A stretch of 35,311 nucleotides of DNA from Streptomyces sp. MZ04. Its GTDB lineage: Bacteria; Actinomycetota; Actinomycetes; Streptomycetales; Streptomycetaceae. Under the pieces are notes generated by a model. The model had not been told where the DNA came from, made no database searches, and saw nothing but the letters and a program-made list of their open reading frames with translations. Position numbers and translations under genes: made by a program. The stretch lies in NCBI RefSeq assembly GCF_004684775.1, contig NZ_SRIC01000053.1:1-35311 (forward strand), given 5' to 3'. This document shows positions 1 through 7,085 of the stretch, piece after piece. The stretch's first letter is position 1; every line of letters starts with the position of its first letter.

Positions 1-102
1 GTGTTCGTGGTGCTGGGGGCGGTCGCGGTGGTGGGGTCCGTGGTGGCCGCGCTCGGGGCCGAGGAGACCGCGGGGCGGCGCTTGGAGGAGGTCTCGCCGT
101 AG
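1..102 (+). CDS. C-terminal end of a membrane transporter, probably MFS (partial)
   Basis: Frame 1 is open from the window edge to a TAG at 100-102, giving 33 residues. They form one hydrophobic helix (VFVVLGAVAVVGSVVAALGA) followed by a short charged tail containing ETAGRRLEE. A last transmembrane helix followed by an ET-GR-LEE-type tail is common at the end of major facilitator transporters, so MFS is the likeliest class. The rest of the gene lies outside the window and the substrate cannot be judged. It converges with the minus-strand operon that ends at 118. Confidence 0.6.
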   Translation: MFVVLGAVAVVGSVVAALGAEETAGRRLEEVSP

Positions 103-117
103 CGGGGGTCGGCCGGG

Positions 118-870
118 CTAGCCGAACCGTTCGATCCGGACCCGGTCCACCGGCTGGCCCGCGGCCACCAGCAGGCGCGACGCATGCTCCGCGAAACCGT
201 TCGAGCCGCAGATGTACGCCTCCCAGCCGCCCTCGGGGAGGGCGGAAGGGGTCAGCAGCGGGGCCAGGTGCCCCGCTGCCAGGCGGCCCTCCGTGCCCGT
301 AAGCACCACCCTCGTCTCGTCCCCGTACTCATCCGCGTAGATCAGATCCTGCGGCGTACGCGCCGAGACGATCAGCCGCAGCGGCACCCCCACCCCCGCC
401 TTCCGCCAGTACCGCAGCATCGACATCAGGGGGACGACCCCCGACCCCGCGCCAAGGAGCAGCGCCGGGCGGTCCCCCGGCCAGGCGAAGAAGCCGGACA
501 GCGGTCCCCGCACCTCCACGGTGTCGCCGACACGGGCGACCGTGTGGAGGTGCCCGGACACCTCGCCGCCCGGCACATGGTCCAGGGTCAGTTCGATCTC
601 GCCGGACGCCTCAGCGTCCTTTGGTGCGGAGGCGATCGAGTAGTGGCGCTGGGCGACATAGCCGTCCGGAGCCGTGAGGCGCAGCATCAGATGCTGGCCC
701 GGCAGGTGCCCCTGCCAGCCGGGCACCTTGAGACGGAACGTCGAGACCGCGGGCGTCTCCCGGCGGATCTCCACCACCGTCGCCCGCTGCCAGACGGCCG
801 CCGCGCGATTGCTCACCGCGATCCGGCCGGGCACGGCGAACCGCGTAGGGGGTACGAACGTGTCAGTCAC
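118..870 (-). CDS. FAD/NAD-binding ferredoxin reductase-like oxidoreductase
   Basis: This is a 250-residue FNR-superfamily flavoprotein expected to pass electrons between NAD(P)H and a partner redox protein. The FAD domain spans about residues 25-130, with the flavin-binding RHYS motif at 75-78. The nucleotide-binding half follows, with GAGSGVVP at 140-147 and YICGSNGF near 219. It ends in ERFG, like many short ferredoxin reductases, and lacks the 2Fe-2S domain of phthalate-dioxygenase-type reductases. Its ATG overlaps the end of the upstream sulfite-oxidase-like gene by 8 bases, so the two are probably translationally coupled and form a redox pair. The electron acceptor is not shown by the sequence. 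It is the last gene of the operon. Confidence 0.9.
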   Translation of the reverse strand: MTDTFVPPTRFAVPGRIAVSNRAAAVWQRATVVEIRRETPAVSTFRLKVPGWQGHLPGQHLMLRLTAPDGYVAQRHYSIASAPKDAEASGEIELTLDHVPGGEVSGHLHTVARVGDTVEVRGPLSGFFAWPGDRPALLLGAGSGVVPLMSMLRYWRKAGVGVPLRLIVSARTPQDLIYADEYGDETRVVLTGTEGRLAAGHLAPLLTPSALPEGGWEAYICGSNGFAEHASRLLVAAGQPVDRVRIERFG

Positions 871-1480
871 CGGAGTAGCGCTCCTCCCGCCAGGGATTGC
901 CCCGGTGGTGATAGCCGTTCTGCTCCCAGAAGCCCGGCTCGTCGTGGTCGAGGAGCCGCAGCCCCGCGACCCACTTCGCGCTCTTCCAGAAGTAGAGGTG
1001 GGGGACGATCAGGCGGGCGGGGCCGCCGTGCTCGGGAGGCAGCGGGCCGTCCTCGTACTCCCAGACGATCCACGCCTTCCCGTCCGTGACGTCGGAGAGG
1101 GGGAGGTTCGTGGTGTAGCCCGTGTGCGAGTACGCGACGATGTGCGTCGCCTCGGGGCGCGGCTCCGCGGCGGTCAGGAACGCGTCCAGGCTCACCCCGC
1201 CGAAGCGCACCCCGAACTTGGACCAGCTGGTTACGCAGTGGATGTCGCCCCGGTACTCGGATGCGGGCAGCGCGTGCGCCTCGTCCCACGTCCAGGTGCG
1301 GGGGGACGTGACCAGGCCGTCCACGCGGAACGTCCAGTCCGCGGGCGTCAGGTCCGGCGTCACCTCGGCAGAGAGGACCGGCCAGCTGTCGGCCGCGTCG
1401 TACTGGCCGGGAGGCAGTCGCGGATCGCGGTCGGCGGCGCGGGCGCGGCCGGTGAAGCCGCGGGTGGGTTCGAAGGTCAT
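863..1480 (-). CDS. Sulfite oxidase-like molybdopterin-dependent oxidoreductase
   Basis: This 205-residue protein carries the molybdopterin-binding fold of the sulfite oxidase family (Oxidored_molyb, YedY/MsrP-like). The expected Mo-ligating cysteine is Cys82 in the segment DIHCVTSWSK. It has no Tat signal peptide, heme domain or dimerisation domain, so it is a minimal cytoplasmic version. The ATG at 1480 was chosen because it overlaps the stop of the upstream deaminase gene as ATGA; the longer open frame to 1660 is only the shadow of that gene. It overlaps the flavoprotein gene by 8 bases, which suggests that the flavoprotein supplies or removes its electrons. The substrate is unknown. Its place in a nucleoside/purine operon is unusual and may point to an N- or S-oxidised heterocycle. 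Confidence 0.9.
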   Translation of the reverse strand: MTFEPTRGFTGRARAADRDPRLPPGQYDAADSWPVLSAEVTPDLTPADWTFRVDGLVTSPRTWTWDEAHALPASEYRGDIHCVTSWSKFGVRFGGVSLDAFLTAAEPRPEATHIVAYSHTGYTTNLPLSDVTDGKAWIVWEYEDGPLPPEHGGPARLIVPHLYFWKSAKWVAGLRLLDHDEPGFWEQNGYHHRGNPWREERYSGD

Positions 1481-2850
1481 ACGGTGCTTGCCACTTCGGG
1501 GGTGCTCGTCGGTGCGGTGGACGCCGCCGCGTCCCGCAGGGCGCCGAGTGCGTGCTGTTCGTCCAGGGTGACCAGCGTACGGTCCCGCATCAGGACCCGG
1601 CCGTCGACGACCGTGTCGCGGACGTCGGAGGACGCGGCGCTGTACGCCAGCATCGACCACGGGTCGTGCCGGGGCGCGAGGTGCGGGCGCGAGAGGTCGA
1701 GGACGATCAGGTCCGCGCGCTTGCCGGGTTCGAGGGAGCCGAGCTGGTCGGCGAGGCCGAGCGCCCGCGCCGACTCGATGGTCGCCATGCGCACCGCCTG
1801 CTCGGCGCCGACCGCCGTCGGGTCGCCGCCCGCCTTGTGCACGAGCGCCGCGAGGTTCACCGCGCCGAGCAGGTCGAGGGTGTTGGAGCTGACCGCGCCG
1901 TCCGTGCCGAGGCCCACCGTGACGCCCGCCTCGAGGAGGTCGGGGACGCGGGCTATGCCGCAGCCCAGCTTCAGGTTCGACACCGGGCAGTGCGCGACCG
2001 CCGTGCCGGTGCGGGCGAGCATCGCGATTTCCGCGTCGGTGAGGTCGACCGCGTGCGCCAGCAGCGTGTCCGGGCCGAGCACGCCGAGCGATTCGAGCAG
2101 TTCCACGGGGCGCATGCCGTGCTGCTCGAGGACGGTCGCCACCTCGCCCGCGTTCTCGGCGGCGTGGATGTGGAGGAGGGCGCCGTGCTCACGGGCGAGC
2201 GCGGTGATCGCCGTCAGCTGCTCGGGGCCCAGGGTGTACGCGGAGTGCGCGAAGAGCACCGGGCGGGTGCCCGGCGCCGGGGTGCGGGCGGCGAGGTCGG
2301 CGGCCGCCCAGCCGAGCCGGTCGGCGTAGGCGCGGCCGTCCGGCGGGCCCGGCACGTCCATGAACGTGGGACCGGTGAGCAGCCGCCACCCGGCGTCGCG
2401 GGCCACCGCCTCGGCCGCCTCGTGGAACCAGTACATGTCGAGCGCGGTGGTGACCCCGGCGCGTACGGACTCGGCGATCGCGCCGAGCATCCCCGCCGTG
2501 ACCGTCGCCGGTGAGAGGCGCTGCGCCTCGGCCGGGATCACCCGGGCCAGGAAGCCCTGCAGGGTGACGTCGTCGGCGATGCCGCGGAACAGGGTCATCG
2601 CCAGGTGCGTGTGCGTGTTGATGAGGCCGGGAAGGACGAGACAGCCCTCGGCGTCCAGCTCATCGGCCGCCTCGTACGTGGCGCGCAGCCGCTCAGCCGG
2701 GCCGACCTCGACGATCTTCCCGGCGCGCACGGCGACCGCGCCGTCCGTCACGACGGTGCCCGACGGGTCGACGGTGAGGACGTCGCCGCCGTGGACCAGG
2801 AGATCCACGGAGCCGCCCCGGTCCTGGGCCGGCAGGTCAGTGGGGTGCAT
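1477..2850 (-). CDS. Amidohydrolase: purine/nucleoside deaminase-like (TrzN/AtzB/SAH-deaminase group)
   Basis: This 457-residue metal-dependent hydrolase should deaminate or dechlorinate a purine, pterin or triazine-like ring. Metal ligands are visible: HTH at 80-82, a third His at 229 within HIHAAE, His266, and Asp317 in GLGTDGAVSSN. The TDG-SSN signature and the NTHTHLAMTLFRG segment are typical of cytosine/guanine/S-adenosylhomocysteine/8-oxoguanine deaminases of subtype III. The ATG at 2850 begins just before the N-terminal beta strand (VDLLVHGGDVLTVD); the longer open frame upstream has no homology-like sequence. Its stop overlaps the next start as ATGA. The neighbouring phosphorylase and permeases support a nucleobase or nucleoside substrate, but which one cannot be told by eye. 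Confidence 0.92.
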   Translation of the reverse strand: MHPTDLPAQDRGGSVDLLVHGGDVLTVDPSGTVVTDGAVAVRAGKIVEVGPAERLRATYEAADELDAEGCLVLPGLINTHTHLAMTLFRGIADDVTLQGFLARVIPAEAQRLSPATVTAGMLGAIAESVRAGVTTALDMYWFHEAAEAVARDAGWRLLTGPTFMDVPGPPDGRAYADRLGWAAADLAARTPAPGTRPVLFAHSAYTLGPEQLTAITALAREHGALLHIHAAENAGEVATVLEQHGMRPVELLESLGVLGPDTLLAHAVDLTDAEIAMLARTGTAVAHCPVSNLKLGCGIARVPDLLEAGVTVGLGTDGAVSSNTLDLLGAVNLAALVHKAGGDPTAVGAEQAVRMATIESARALGLADQLGSLEPGKRADLIVLDLSRPHLAPRHDPWSMLAYSAASSDVRDTVVDGRVLMRDRTLVTLDEQHALGALRDAAASTAPTSTPEVASTV

Positions 2851-2866
2851 CGGTTCCGTTCTCCGT

Positions 2867-2931
2867 GGTCGAGCTGGTCTGGCAAGTTGACCTGGTCGAG
2901 CTGCCGAGCTGGTCGAGCTGGTCGAGCTGTC
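2867..2931. repeat. 9-bp imperfect tandem repeat, unit GGTCGAGCT
   Basis: Four exact copies of the unit lie at 2867-2875, 2894-2902, 2911-2919 and 2920-2928, with partial copies between. They fill most of the 83-base gap between the phosphorylase stop (2934) and the amidohydrolase start (2850). This is one of three 9-bp repeat tracts sitting at gene junctions of the operon. Confidence 0.8.
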
Positions 2932-2933
2932 GT

Positions 2934-3701
2934 TCAGTGCTGCTGGGCCGTGGCCAGGAGGCGCAGCGCGTCCAAGGTTATCCGGGCGCCCCGGTCGACT
3001 CCGTCGGCGACCACGTTCCGGTGCGGGTTGTAGCCGCCGGTGGCCTCCTCGTCGACCAGCTCGTCGGCGTTGGCGCCGTCCACGACGAGCGCGCCGCCCG
3101 CCGTGAGACCGTGCGTGGAGGCGAAGACGAGCAGCGCCGAGAGCTCCATCTCGATGGCCGCGATCCCGGCCGCCGCGTACGCGTCGCCGGGCAGCGGCAG
3201 GAAGCCCGGCTGGAACGCGGCCCGCGTCCACACCACGCCCCGGTGGTGCGGGGCGTCGACCGCCCGCGCGGCGCGCTGGAGCGCGATGACCGCCTCCGGG
3301 GTCGAGAACGCCGGGTACTCGGCGGGGATCAGCTGCCCCGTCACGCCGTCGTCGCGCACCGCCGCGTCGGCGATGACCAGGTCGCCGTCGCCGATGCCGG
3401 GGCGGATCGCGCCGGCCGTACCGAGCCGCAGGATGGTGGTGACGCCCGCCTCGGCGAGCTCCTGGAAGAGGAGGATCGCGCCGGGTGCGCCGACGCCGTG
3501 CGACGCGACCACGACGGGGGTGCCCTGCCAGGTGCCGGTGAAGGCGCGGTACTCGCGGTGGTACGACACCTCCTTCGCGTCGGCCAGGAGGTCGGCGACG
3601 GCCGCCGCGCGGGCCGGGTCGCCGACGACGACCGCGCTGGTGGGCAGGCCGGTGCGCGGGACGCGGGTGATGGGCAGCGTGTCGCCGGGCGACGTCGTCA
3701 T
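2934..3701 (-). CDS. Nucleoside phosphorylase (uridine/purine phosphorylase family)
   Basis: This 255-residue member of the PNP_UDP_1 family cleaves a nucleoside with phosphate into free base and (deoxy)ribose-1-phosphate. Visible signatures are VVGDPAR at 25-31 (phosphate loop), SHGVGAPGA starting at 68, LRLGTAGAI at 91-99, IEMEL at 183-187 (ribose-binding Glu) and a late DGAN-D segment that contacts the base. Length matches uridine phosphorylases. The ATG at 3701 overlaps the stop of the upstream permease as ATGA, which fixes the start. Located between transporters and deaminase, it should act on imported nucleosides. Whether it prefers uridine, inosine or a modified nucleoside cannot be decided from motifs alone. 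Confidence 0.92.
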   Translation of the reverse strand: MTTSPGDTLPITRVPRTGLPTSAVVVGDPARAAAVADLLADAKEVSYHREYRAFTGTWQGTPVVVASHGVGAPGAILLFQELAEAGVTTILRLGTAGAIRPGIGDGDLVIADAAVRDDGVTGQLIPAEYPAFSTPEAVIALQRAARAVDAPHHRGVVWTRAAFQPGFLPLPGDAYAAAGIAAIEMELSALLVFASTHGLTAGGALVVDGANADELVDEEATGGYNPHRNVVADGVDRGARITLDALRLLATAQQH

Positions 3702-4627
3702 GCGGGTTCTCCTACCGGGGATACCGGAGATGCCGGGGATACCGGGGATACCGGGGACTTGCGGCGGCGCCTGCGCGCCGTGGACAGGAAGAGGGCGATC
3801 AGGGTCACCACGTACGGAGCGGCGTCGGTCGCCTGCTGCGGCATGCCGAGCCCCTGCAGCCGGAAACCGACGGCCTCCGCGATGCCGAAGAGCAGCCCCG
3901 CGAGCAGCACGCCGAGCGGCAGAGCGCGTCCCAGCATCACGGCGACCACGGCGATCCAGCCGCGCCCCGCCGTCATGTTCTCGGAGAACAACGTGACGTT
4001 GCCCAGGGCGAGTTGAGCACCCGCGAGCCCGCACAGCACGCCTGACGTCAGGACGGCGGCGTACTGATACTTCGCCGGGCTGACCCCCAGGGTCGCCGCC
4101 GCGTCAGGCGCTTCGCCGACGCCGCGCAGGCGCAGGCCCCACGGGTGGCGGGCGAGGAACACCGCCGCCACGGCGACGGCGGCCCACGACAGATAAACGA
4201 GCACGGAGTGCCCGGAGAGGACAGGACCGGCGAACGGGATGTCGACGCCGCCGAGACCCGCCAACTCCGGGTCGGAGAAGGTGCCCTGCACGCCGAAGAC
4301 CGTACGCAGCAGGAATCCGGTGAGCCCGACCGCGAGGAGGTTCAGCGCGACGCCGAGGACGACCGCGTCGCCCCGCAGACTGATCGTCCCGACGGCGAGG
4401 ACCATCGAGTACGCCGCCGAAGCCAGGGCGGCGAACACCACACCCAGCCAGGCGCTCCCGGTGAACCAGCTGCCCGCGACGCCGCTGAAACAGCCGATCA
4501 GCATCATGCCTTCGAGGCCGATGTTGAAGACGCCGGCCCGCTCGCAGATCGCGCCGCCGAGTGCGGCGAGCAGGATCGGGGTGAGGGCGAGCAGCGCGGA
4601 GTGGAACAGGGCGGAGTCGATGCTCAT
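3698..4627 (-). CDS. ABC transporter permease, nucleoside/sugar type (second subunit)
   Basis: This 309-residue inner-membrane protein of the BPD_transp_2 family has about eight to nine hydrophobic segments. The N-terminal signature ICERAGVFNIGLEGMMLIG is typical of the YufQ/NupQ-like partner permease of BmpA-type nucleoside importers. The ATG at 4627 overlaps the stop of the preceding permease as ATGA. The C terminus ends in an SPV repeat encoded by a 9-bp tandem repeat (3715-3759). It pairs with the permease at 4624-5742 to form the membrane channel. The transport ATPase and substrate-binding lipoprotein normally encoded just upstream are not in this operon, so the complex must borrow them or is incomplete. 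Confidence 0.92.
   Translation of the reverse strand: MSIDSALFHSALLALTPILLAALGGAICERAGVFNIGLEGMMLIGCFSGVAGSWFTGSAWLGVVFAALASAAYSMVLAVGTISLRGDAVVLGVALNLLAVGLTGFLLRTVFGVQGTFSDPELAGLGGVDIPFAGPVLSGHSVLVYLSWAAVAVAAVFLARHPWGLRLRGVGEAPDAAATLGVSPAKYQYAAVLTSGVLCGLAGAQLALGNVTLFSENMTAGRGWIAVVAVMLGRALPLGVLLAGLLFGIAEAVGFRLQGLGMPQQATDAAPYVVTLIALFLSTARRRRRKSPVSPVSPASPVSPVGEPA
3715..3759. repeat. 9-bp tandem repeat, five copies (unit CCGGGGATA)
   Basis: Copies lie at 3715-3723, 3724-3732 (variant), 3733-3741, 3742-3750 and 3751-3759 (variant). They encode Ser-Pro-Val units at the permease C terminus and end about 14 bases before the phosphorylase start. Confidence 0.85.
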
Positions 4628-5742
4628 CGCACGCTCACTTCCTTCGCTTCCTTTGCTTCCTTCGCGTCGGTGTGCTTCTTCTTGGCGCGTCGCCACGTCA
4701 GGTTCAGCCGGGCGGCGAGGAAGACGATGACGACGGCCTGCAGGACCTGGGTCAGCTCGCGCGGCACGTCCGTGGTCCGCTCCATGGCGAGCCCGCCCAC
4801 TTCGAGCGCCGCGAAGAACAGCGCCGCGAGGGCGGTCCCGATGGGCGCGGCGGCGGCGAGCAGGGCGGCGGTGAGTCCGGTCCAGGTGTGCCCGGCCGCG
4901 GTGAGCGAACCGTCGATGAAGCGGTACGGGAAGCTGAGCACGCCGATCGCGCCGACCAGGCCCGCGACGGCGCCGGAGAGCGCCATCAGACGCAGCGTCA
5001 GCTTCGGCCGGTCGACCCCGGCGTACGCGGCGAAGCGCGGATTGAGCCCCGTCATGCGGATCTCGTAGCCGGTGGCGGTACGGGCGTCCGCGAAGACGTA
5101 CACGGCGGCGGCGACCGCCACGAGCACAAGGCCCACGGTGACGGTCGACGCCCCGAAGGCGGGCAGCTCGACCCCGTCCGGCAGCCGCCGGGTCTGCGGA
5201 AGGCTCGACCCCTCTTCCTTCAGCGGAAACCGCGCGAGATAGGAGGCGAAGGACATCGCCGGATATCCGAGCAGCAGACTGCTGACCAACAGCGGTACGC
5301 CGAACCGGTTCTGGCACACGGCGGCGAGCGCGGCGTACGCGGCGCCGGCCGCCATCCCCGCGAGCAGCGCGGCGACGACGGTGAGCGGTGCGGGCAGCGG
5401 CGAGTAGAGCCCCGTGGCGGCGGCCGCGATCCCGCCGAGCACCAACTGCCCGTCCCCGCCCAGGTTGAGCAGCCCGGCCCGCATCGGAATCGCGAGCGCG
5501 ACGGCGAGCCCGATGATGCTGGTCCCGGTGGTGAGCGTGGACCCGATCCCGTCGGGCCCGAGCGCCCCGGTGACGACGGCGCCGTACGCCCCGACGGGAT
5601 CGGCCCCGGTCCCGATCAGGAAGAGCGCGCCGACGAGGACGGCGACGGCGCCGCGCCACCGGGCCGAGGCGAGCAGCTCCCCGCCCGCGGGGGGCGTCAG
5701 ACGGGCCCGCCACCCGTTCCGGTCGTCGCCGACTGCCTCCAT
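4624..5742 (-). CDS. ABC transporter permease, nucleoside/sugar type (first subunit)
   Basis: This 372-residue BPD_transp_2 permease has a hydrophilic N-terminal stretch, multiple membrane segments and the family signature LLNLGGDGQLVLGG. That signature is typical of the YufP/NupP-like first permease of nucleoside ABC importers. The C terminus is charged and contains a KEA repeat encoded by a 9-bp tandem repeat. It is the first gene of the overlapping operon; about 120 bases separate it from the SnoaL-like gene upstream. No ATP-binding subunit precedes it, although one nearly always does in this transporter family, which is the main oddity. Substrate is inferred as a nucleoside from the downstream phosphorylase and deaminase. 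Confidence 0.92.
   Translation of the reverse strand: MEAVGDDRNGWRARLTPPAGGELLASARWRGAVAVLVGALFLIGTGADPVGAYGAVVTGALGPDGIGSTLTTGTSIIGLAVALAIPMRAGLLNLGGDGQLVLGGIAAAATGLYSPLPAPLTVVAALLAGMAAGAAYAALAAVCQNRFGVPLLVSSLLLGYPAMSFASYLARFPLKEEGSSLPQTRRLPDGVELPAFGASTVTVGLVLVAVAAAVYVFADARTATGYEIRMTGLNPRFAAYAGVDRPKLTLRLMALSGAVAGLVGAIGVLSFPYRFIDGSLTAAGHTWTGLTAALLAAAAPIGTALAALFFAALEVGGLAMERTTDVPRELTQVLQAVVIVFLAARLNLTWRRAKKKHTDAKEAKEAKEVSVR
4639..4665. repeat. 9-bp tandem repeat, three copies (unit TTCCTTCGC)
   Basis: Copies lie at 4639-4647, 4648-4656 and 4657-4665 and encode Ala-Lys-Glu units at the C terminus of the first permease. They end about 12 bases before the start of the second permease gene. Confidence 0.8.
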
Positions 5743-5777
5743 GCAGCGCCTCCTCGGTCCTCGACGCCGGGTCGTGC

Positions 5778-5867
5778 TTACCAGTGTGCGCGCCCGCGAC
5801 GATCTAGGACAGAGGGCCTGCGCAGACCGTGCCGCCCCGTGTCCTTCGTACTGTCCTCCGCACTCAT
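5778..5867 (-). CDS. Possible 29-residue ORF coupled to the SnoaL-like gene
   Basis: An ATG at 5867 overlaps the stop of the SnoaL-like gene as ATGA and opens a 29-residue frame (beginning MSAEDSTKDTGRHGLRRP) that ends in TAA. I do not recognise it. It could be a real small peptide, or it could be the scar left where the missing transporter ATPase gene once stood. Coding evidence is weak beyond the ATGA overlap. Confidence 0.25.
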   Translation of the reverse strand: MSAEDSTKDTGRHGLRRPSVLDRRGRAHW

Positions 5868-6373
5868 CCGGCGGCGGAGCTCTGGTCGTGGCGTACGGGG
5901 CTCTGCCGCCACTTCTCCTCGACGACCACCTGCCGCAGCCGCCAGCCGGCGTGCGTGCGCAGCGCCGCGAAGGCGTACCGGCCGCCGCACACGAAGTCCG
6001 GCGCCGTGGATGCCTCCCCGTCGTCCCGCGCGAACCGCATGGGGTTCACATAGTCGGCCTGTACGTGGGCCGTGTCGCCGGTGTCCTGGTCCAGGGTCCC
6101 GAACCGGAGCCTGCGGTTGACGATCAGATGCTGGCGCATCGGGAACAGCCGCATCGTGTCGGCGAGCCACGCGGCGATGTCGGCGGCACCTCCCTCGATG
6201 CCGCCCGCCGAGCGGTAGTCCGCGCGGCCGTCCGGCGCGAACAGCTTCCGGTAGCCGTCCCAGTCGCCGTCGTCGACGGTGACCGCGTACTCGGTGATCA
6301 GGGCATCGATGGCCAACCGGTCGAGCACGGCCGCGAGTTCCACACGCTGCGTCATCGGCTCAGTGTTGGGCAC
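5864..6373 (-). CDS. Nuclear transport factor 2 / SnoaL-like domain protein
   Basis: This protein has 169 residues from a GTG at 6373, or 163 from an ATG at 6355; neither start has a clear ribosome site. It has the SnoaL_4-type alpha+beta cone fold: an N-terminal helical part (IDALITEYAVTVDDGDWDGYRKLFAPDG), a middle strand with the QHLIVNRRLRF segment common in the family, and a late WRLRQVVVEEKWR strand. Family members include polyketide cyclases, dehydratases and dioxygenase beta-like subunits, and many have no known activity, so no reaction is assigned. It lies upstream of the nucleoside operon on the same strand. Confidence 0.85.
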   Translation of the reverse strand: MPNTEPMTQRVELAAVLDRLAIDALITEYAVTVDDGDWDGYRKLFAPDGRADYRSAGGIEGGAADIAAWLADTMRLFPMRQHLIVNRRLRFGTLDQDTGDTAHVQADYVNPMRFARDDGEASTAPDFVCGGRYAFAALRTHAGWRLRQVVVEEKWRQSPVRHDQSSAAG

Positions 6374-6492
6374 CGGGGGTGCACAGCCAAGGGGCGTGCA
6401 GGGGCGAACCCTGGGTTCACAGTGTCACCCGCTGACGGGAGACCAGCCCCGACCGGCCCGCGGGTTCATCACCGCACCTCCCGCGGAGCGTT

Positions 6493-6745
6493 CAGCGCCC
6501 GGCGCTGCGCCGCGCCGCCGCCAGCGAGGCCGGGTCGAGCTCGACGACGAGTTCATCGCCCTCGTGCCTGCCGCGTTCCTCGATGGCAAGCCCGATCAGC
6601 GCCAACTCGCGAGAGGCCCGCCGAGCGCGGCGAGCAGCGCCGCGTCCCGCCGATGGCGAAGGTACTGCTCATGAGCCCGCATACCCGCAGCGTAGTGATC
6701 GTCGCCGGTGGTGTGCTGGTCCCAAGTGCCTTCCCGGCGTGGCGC
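6493..6745 (-). pseudogene. Frameshifted small protein gene, function unknown
   Basis: Two minus-strand frames look coding and join end to end. The upstream frame (6745 to about 6610; possible ATG at 6682, MRAHEQYLRHRRDAALLAA) runs into a TGA at 6598. The downstream frame (from about 6610) reads ELALIGLAIEERGRHEGDE and continues to a TGA at 6493-6495. A single missing base near 6608-6612 would fuse them into one roughly 60-85-residue protein. Both halves have high third-position GC. I do not recognise the family. It may be a decayed gene or a sequencing error. Confidence 0.45.
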
Positions 6746-6925
6746 CTACGCCGCCTTCACGACCTCGTCGCGCACGGCTGCCGCCCACTCGGTCACCAAC
6801 TGCTCGTACTCCCGCCGCTGTTCCGCCGAAAGGCGGCCGTCGGCGCGCAGCCACAGGCCGCGGATCCGCTCGTTCAACTCCGCGGCGGACCGCACGGAAC
6901 CAGAGGGCTGAGGGCTTAAGGGCAT
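6746..6925 (-). CDS. Small hypothetical protein (59 aa) with a TTA codon
   Basis: ATG at 6925 to TAG at 6746-6748 encodes 59 residues. The sequence is mostly helical and charged, with segments AAELNERIRGLWLRADG, SAEQRREYEQLVTEWAAAV and a VVKAA end, resembling small conserved Streptomyces proteins of unknown function. Codon use is strongly GC3-biased. Codon 3 is TTA, rare in Streptomyces and read by the bldA tRNA, so expression may depend on development if this start is used. A GTG at codon 11 would avoid the TTA. A TAGGCT hexamer 7 bases upstream of the ATG, with no Shine-Dalgarno, suggests a leaderless mRNA. The downstream frameshifted gene is in the same frame after the stop. Confidence 0.65.
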   Translation of the reverse strand: MPLSPQPSGSVRSAAELNERIRGLWLRADGRLSAEQRREYEQLVTEWAAAVRDEVVKAA

Positions 6926-7085
6926 GAGGTCAAGCCTAGGGGATAGCTACGACAATCGGAACTGTCAGCTACTGGGCAGATCCTCCAAGTGAGCGTCGAG
7001 GGGCTGGTGTTGGGGCTGGTGCGCGGTGAGGCTGTGATGGATCACTCAGGAGAGGGATCTGTGGTGCGTCGGTGAGGAGTGGGCT

